Below are positions 58,839 through 64,000 of a stretch of 64,000 nucleotides of DNA, in pieces. The DNA lies in the NCBI GenBank assembly GCA_905250025.1, contig CAJNOJ010000366.1, positions 27,668-91,667 of the forward strand. The letters run 5' to 3'. Both the position numbers and the translations under genes were made by a program. The first letter of the stretch is position 1. The number at the start of each line of letters is the position of its first letter. The stretch comes from Adineta ricciae (lineage: Eukaryota > Rotifera > Eurotatoria > Adinetida > Adinetidae). The notes under the pieces are model-generated. The model worked only from the letters and a program-made list of their open reading frames with translations. It did not search any database and was not told the DNA's origin.

Positions 58839-59596
58839 ACAATAATTCATCATTGAATAAGTATTTTTCATCTTGTTCTCTATACTGCGTATAAATACAT
58901 ACGTCGAGAAACATTGTGAATAATCAATACTAATTAAAAGAATCTTCCGGATTGAAAACTTCATATGTGAGAAAACAATAGAAAATATATAGACGACTGT
59001 GCTTGACATATTTCATCTATCATCACCATATATTCTATCCTGTACGTCAGAGAGAAGACTACTTATACTACGCTGTATTTTGAATCTATCATTTTTTATA
59101 GTTCCAGTAGCAAAAGTCATCCTTTTCTGACAGACCTTACGTCAGCTCTGTTCCCACTTCAGCCAAGACCTTAAAAGCCTTAGATTTGACAGTTAAACTG
59201 CTATCTATCACGAATACATACGTCCATGACATAGAACGACAGTCGAACGATTATTTTATAGGGATAAGTATGTGCTGAATTGTCTTCACCTCCGTGTAAC
59301 ACAACCAGATCAGTAGAAAAACATAGTAATGAATGAATACTCTTTAGATCGATCAAATGAGCTAATCGAAATTGTGTTAAATTTCAACTACCTTTGATTT
59401 CCCGCCCTCCTCTTGACTTTTCCCCTGTATATACGGAAGTAACACGAACAGTTTTGCGATCTAAAGTATTACAGAACCATCTGGATCATTTTGCAACCAT
59501 GTTGCCCCACCACCCCCTCTCCATCCTCCACCCACTGTTACATAACTGTCTCGATCATCATATTTCTTTCGTTCTATATTCTCTTTTTTCTATACT
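58839..59596. other. Upstream region of the ABC transporter
   Basis: Contains the presumed promoter or outron of the minus-strand transporter. No other gene seen; short frames (58824-59009 minus, 59394-59687 plus) have no domain. Confidence 0.4.
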
Positions 59597-62500
59597 TTCT
59601 TTCTTCTTCGTCTATATGCTTATGTTCATAATTGACCTCGGGCTGAGAGATTCTTTTTTTCTTATGATCATAAGGAGAAGTTCCTAGTGATTTCTCCTTT
59701 GTCTTCAGTTGTATATGAACTCGTCGTTCTTTTTTGTCGAATAGAAAAAAAGAGAATCTTGCAAATGACTCATTATTTAGTATTCTTAACTCCTCGCTTC
59801 ATCCATTCAATGACCATGTCAACCCTATGTCGATCTTCCTTAGGATCTATGGAAACATCATGAAAAGTTTAGTGGCGGTAGCTATCATAGGGACTGAACA
59901 TATAGTGTATAGGTAGACAACCGTTCTTCTTTGTTTATATATATATTGAGAAAGGGAGAGAGAGAGATTCTGGAAAAGAATAGCCGAGGTTGATGAATCT
60001 AATAGCTTCGAACAGTCTGATTCGATGATTACACTAACGACCATAATCTAATACTCCTAAAAAGAACACTCATGAAATGGATAGTGAGAGTCATTCTGCT
60101 GATGAAATCGAACGCGATTTGGTTACGAGAAATCCTATAGAATTATAACATAGGGAAAAAAGTCTTGTACATTTATGATTTTCTCGATAACTTTATTCTT
60201 TGTTTTATAACCTTCTACATAACAGAGAAGAAAATCTTGACAATACCAAAGTCTTTTTCTGTTGATATTTGTTAAAAGTTATATAAAGAAGATATTCTAA
60301 TCCAAATGAGGAAGAATAATGTCATAGTTTACTCAATGAAAACGAATGATTTGATTATGTATTTGTTTTAAAAGAATACTCGTTGAATAATGAAAATATA
60401 AAAAGGTATAGGTCAATCATTATTTATGTAATTCGTTAGTAAGTAGACGTCTGATCTAGTTTATATTTGAATATAAATTGAAGTTTTTAGATGATTTACG
60501 ACTTTCAAAGATTCCGTGTTCTAATATATGATAGACATATGTCACTTCATCGTTGTCTTTGGTCAACTTTCGTGGAGTCAAATATATGTATAGATTTTTT
60601 AATATTAACACATTCACCGCGATTCAGTTTTCATGAAGAAAGTGTTTGATATATCTATTTCTGTCAATAGTTATCTTCTAACTAATTCATGTAGCGACCT
60701 TTTCACTATCTTTTTCATATCATGACATCATGAATCAGCAAAAGCTCTAGTTTTTGTCTACTTATTCTTATATCCGTGGTTTGACATATAAAAGCAATCG
60801 AAGTTTCCGAGTAGTTCCCATATCTTTCGAAGAAATCGATGCAGAAGAGACTGATAGTTCACTTGCTGAAGCGAGTATTTTCGATCAGGATCTAGACAGT
60901 ATGCGGCAATGAATCTGGAAACTCTCACGAAGAAATGTCTGGTGACGAGGCACATTCAAACGTCTAGAATGGAATAGAATCAGAACGAAATTACGGAATT
61001 TAACTTTTGTTTTAGAGGATAATACAGTCAGTGTTATCGATGTTTCATCACAGATGAAGTCATTGATCTTATGTTTGATGAAACTTATCGATGCGTGGAA
61101 TAGTATTTGCATGCCTATAAGATTGGCAGGTGGTGCGAATATCTTGAATGGAAAGCAGCTACCCATGAAGAAATACTCAAGTTCTTTACGATCATTATTG
61201 AGATGGGGATGATAAAAATGTCAGAGATGAAACATTACTGAAGCATTATTCAGTTGGAGGTTATTCGAAGCACATGTCAAGAGAGAAAGGCTCAAATTAC
61301 TCCTCAAGTTCTGACATTTTTTGGTCAACGCTGACAATAATTCGAACTAAGAAAGGCTAATTCAAGCTGTAACCAACCTCAGATCTACTGACAGAGGAAT
61401 GTTCATCAGTATGTAGCCTAGTTCAGTTATTAGTTTTGACGAAAGTATGATACCATAGCGAAGCAGGCGTTTTTTTAGCCAATATATATTTGATAAAGCA
61501 TACAAGCACAGAATCAAGATGATCAAATCAGCGGCTGTCAATGGACACACTTGGAATTATGTAATCTATACTGACGAGTATGAATCGATGGTAGGTGTTG
61601 GACATACTCAAACAATAGCAGTGAACTTGTTAGATGGTTTGGGCAGATGTTATTGAACCGAAGTAGCCAAGAACTACTTTACGACTATGTCTCTTGCCAA
61701 AGAACTGTTGGAACATGAAATGTATCGTATCGGAAGACTAAGGAGGAATCTGTTTGATTTGAAAGACAAGTTTTTGAGGAAGAGTTTAATCGCGGTGAAG
61801 TTTATGCGTTTCGGAATAAAGAAGAAACAAAATTGATTGTGTGAAAATGTAAACAAGACGCCTTGATAATATCTGCAAGACTATAATATTTCGAAAGTGT
61901 AGCAAACAGTTGAAACAGGAATTTTCAAAATGAGCCCATCTTGAAGTCGCAAGTCGTACTATATTACAACAAAGAAAGACAAGACACTAGTTTATCTGAT
62001 CAACTGTCATCATACTATACGTGTCTTAAGAAGTCAATAAAATAATATCGCAAAGTCACATCTGAACTAGCTTTCGGGACGGCACTGATAAATAGTTATT
62101 TGATATGCACGGAAAACTACACAGGTAGCAAAGTGATTGTTCTGAAGTTTGTAGAAAATCTTATTCGCCCCTTATTGCTTGTTATGTCTGTTGAGAAGTT
62201 AAAGCCTAGTCCATGAAAAAAATCAGTAAGTTCTTCGAATTCGAAGCAAAAACTCGAAGAAGAAGCAGAATCTATATACCGCGCGGGTAGACGATGCGCT
62301 GACTATTATCAAATAAAGGGAAGAGCATACTAATCAAGAGAAGTAAGCTATGTGGCAACAAAGAAGGTAAAAACTTTCTGTTCTAACTGTGGTAAATATT
62401 TATGTCGTGAGTATTTTAATGATGAGGATGATGCTATAAGATGAAAGAGTCAAATAAAGCATTCGAAACAGCACAAATGAATCCTTATATTTAATGTCTT

Positions 62501-63519
62501 GCTTAGAAAGCAAAATAAAGTGATTTTTAATGCACTTTCTCGTTAGAACAGCGTGGTCTGCTGCTAGACCACATCGTAGCGAATCTGTAAAAAATTTTGT
62601 CTGTCTATAGAGTTGAAAATAATGCTGATTTTCTGTGACTTCGTGATATTCTAAAGGGCATGATGAATATATAGCCCATGGTTTTCTCCTTGAAAATAAG
62701 ACTGCTGGTGTCTTTTCTTCACTTAAGATAATTAACGCTAGCTCCATAATTCCTCAACACATCATCAAAACCGGACAGATCCAGAATATATGCGTGAGAA
62801 AGATTCGATAGTATTTATTCATTAGTAAAAACTATTATGGTGAACGCTCTTGCTCAGAAAACTACAAAAAAAGCTAGTTACTTAGTATGAATAGTGACAG
62901 AAAAGTTAATAAATTACTACTTGTTTGTATTATTCCCTCTACTGAAAGTACGCTATTTATCATAGGGAACGAGTGTGACCAAGCATCAAAAATTCTTCGC
63001 GTGCCTTGGCATCCGTGAGGAAGATGCCAATCATAGCCGATGTTGTTGTGCGTGTATTGACTTTTTCCGCTCCACGCATGACCATGCACATATGTACACA
63101 TTCGACAATAACAGCAACACCTTGTGGTTGAATAGCTTCGTCGATAGCTTCTGCAATTTGTCGCGTTAAGCGTTCTTGCACTAGAAGTAAGCCACGTAAA
63201 ATGAGCTGTTTATAATTATTATCTAAGTAAGCTAACCTTGAAGACGACGACTAAAGATCTCGACGATTCTAGATAAAATATAATAAGCATTTCCTTTCTA
63301 GGCTTAATTAAATAACTTACCTCGCAACTTTACTCAATCCAATGACTCGATCTTTCGGTAGATAGCCAACTGATACTTTACCAAAAAAGGGTACCCTATA
63401 CAGAACTCGAATAGTAGAAAATATAAGTTTAGATAAACTTACAGATGATGTTCGCAAAGTGAATAAATATCAATGTCTTTAATAAGCACCATATTTTCAC
63501 ACTGTTCATCAAATATTGC
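59597..63519. repeat. Segmental duplicate B (piggyBac remnant plus GTP cyclohydrolase I)
   Basis: Same order and orientation as 29842-33760. A constant offset of 29759 bases fits throughout the GTP cyclohydrolase exons. Differences are scattered substitutions and a few short indels. Confidence 0.85.
59970..62440 (+). pseudogene. Dead piggyBac transposase, copy B
   Basis: Parallel to copy A and sharing most of its stops and frameshifts, so it was dead before duplication. The Cys-rich C terminus is clearer here: VKTFCSNCGKYLCREYFN near 62370-62425. It lies directly upstream, on the opposite strand, of the 3' end of GTP cyclohydrolase I. Confidence 0.85.
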
Positions 63520-63608
63520 ATCCTTGACAACGTCGCTAATTTTTTCTTCATACCCTTTGGTAAAGAAAAGCATAGCTTCCGCAGCACGCTTTGGAGTTTT
63601 AAGTAGAC
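62960..63608 (-). CDS. GCH1: GTP cyclohydrolase I, copy B (first exon not seen)
   Basis: Minus-strand exons: 63443-63608 ([20 protein letters not shown] through SLCEHHL), 63321-63395, 63237-63268 and 62960-63180, with introns of 47-56 bases at the same places as copy A. The active-site Cys/His of CEHH and HMCMVMRG are intact, as is the [12 protein letters not shown] helix. The first coding exon ([15 protein letters not shown] in copy A) is not found in the 390 bases left before the window end. Either its intron is long, the exon lies outside, or the assembly is scrambled. Proteins A and B are nearly identical over shared exons (Arg to Gln in QPRGVAV). Confidence 0.9.
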
Positions 63609-64000
63609 CTATTATAAATAGTAAAAATGAAAGCTGTTCTATGAAAAATTAAAATAAAAGTCTTTTTGAATGGTAGCTTTTGTACTAAAAATTTTGAGCG
63701 CTATTATAGGATGGCTGTGGCTGTGATTGTGTATACTTAGTTAAAACTTGATTCTTAATAGAAGGTCACCTAAAACGAAGCGATATACCGAGACACTGTA
63801 TAAGGCCATGGTCTTTTATGCTGGGGGCCTCTAGGAAGAATACTCACATCCTCCACGAAAAGGTGTTGGAGGAATTAACAGGAAATCGAAAATGTGATAG
63901 ACAATGAAGCTACGCAAATTCTATTCGCCTAGTGGAAATAAATCAAATATTCTATTTTTGATCGGTCGTTACCTAAACAGTGGAATCTAGCGCTCAAGTT
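63609..64000. other. Sequence upstream of GTP cyclohydrolase copy B
   Basis: The first bases are an intron (acceptor TTATAATAG on the minus strand). I searched both strands by eye for the missing N-terminal exon and did not find it. No other gene is recognised. Confidence 0.4.

Noticed and set aside
62975-63169. Plus-strand open frame in the GTP cyclohydrolase region
   Set aside because: Shadow of the real minus-strand exon.
1-64000. tRNA, rRNA, CRISPR arrays or prokaryotic operons
   Set aside because: No cloverleaf B-box words, no rRNA-like conserved blocks and no regularly spaced repeats were seen; gene structure is eukaryotic.

Overview
The window looks like nuclear DNA of a small, AT-rich animal. 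A bdelloid rotifer is my best guess. Where introns can be placed they are tiny (45-57 bases, GT-AG). Nearly every credible gene has a splice-acceptor-like AG 0-44 bases upstream of its ATG, as expected if a spliced leader or very short 5' introns are used. The core pterin genes are animal-type (6-pyruvoyl-tetrahydropterin synthase, GTP cyclohydrolase I). They sit among genes that resemble fungal (FOL1-like folate fusion) or bacterial (family 3 sulfotransferase) proteins and a dense layer of decayed DNA transposons. The species assignment is inference, because no rRNA, tRNA or other marker is present.

Layout. 1-7 kb: a dead mariner carrying a solo LTR, then a long-inverted-repeat element interrupted by a palindromic MITE. 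7.0-7.5 kb: complete PTPS gene (+). 7.6-10.4 kb: inverted-repeat element, piggyBac remnant, second palindromic MITE. 13.5-15.5 kb: single-exon FOL1-like fusion (FolB-FolB-FolK-FolP) with many altered catalytic positions (+). 15.9-16.9 kb: fold-back element. 19.4-25.2 kb: GC-rich island, long hairpin, and two copies of a GMC oxidoreductase gene, the second cut by an assembly seam. 25.7-29.8 kb: sulfotransferase gene and two partial copies of its 3' end, plus a 414-base MITE. 29.8-34.0 kb: dead piggyBac followed by GTP cyclohydrolase I (-), and the same block again at 59.6-63.6 kb. 36.9-40.6 kb: nearly intact mariner, another mariner fragment and a related non-autonomous element. 42-47 kb: NHL-repeat remnant, second solo LTR, small MITEs. 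48.4-58.8 kb: four minus-strand items, namely an RRM protein, a fragment and a full copy of a JmjC-like protein lacking its iron ligands, and an intronless ABCC/MRP-type transporter.

Gene logic. GTP cyclohydrolase I and PTPS are the first two enzymes of tetrahydrobiopterin synthesis. The FOL1-like fusion belongs to folate synthesis, which also starts from the GTP cyclohydrolase product. All three in about 57 kb suggests a pterin neighbourhood. The altered catalytic positions of the fusion argue against ordinary folate synthesis. Oxidoreductase, sulfotransferase and exporter genes nearby would fit tailoring and export of a small molecule, but that link is speculation.

Assembly caution. Ten single N characters mark joins, and most lie beside a duplicated or inverted sequence. 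Several 'duplications' may therefore be allelic or scaffolding artefacts.
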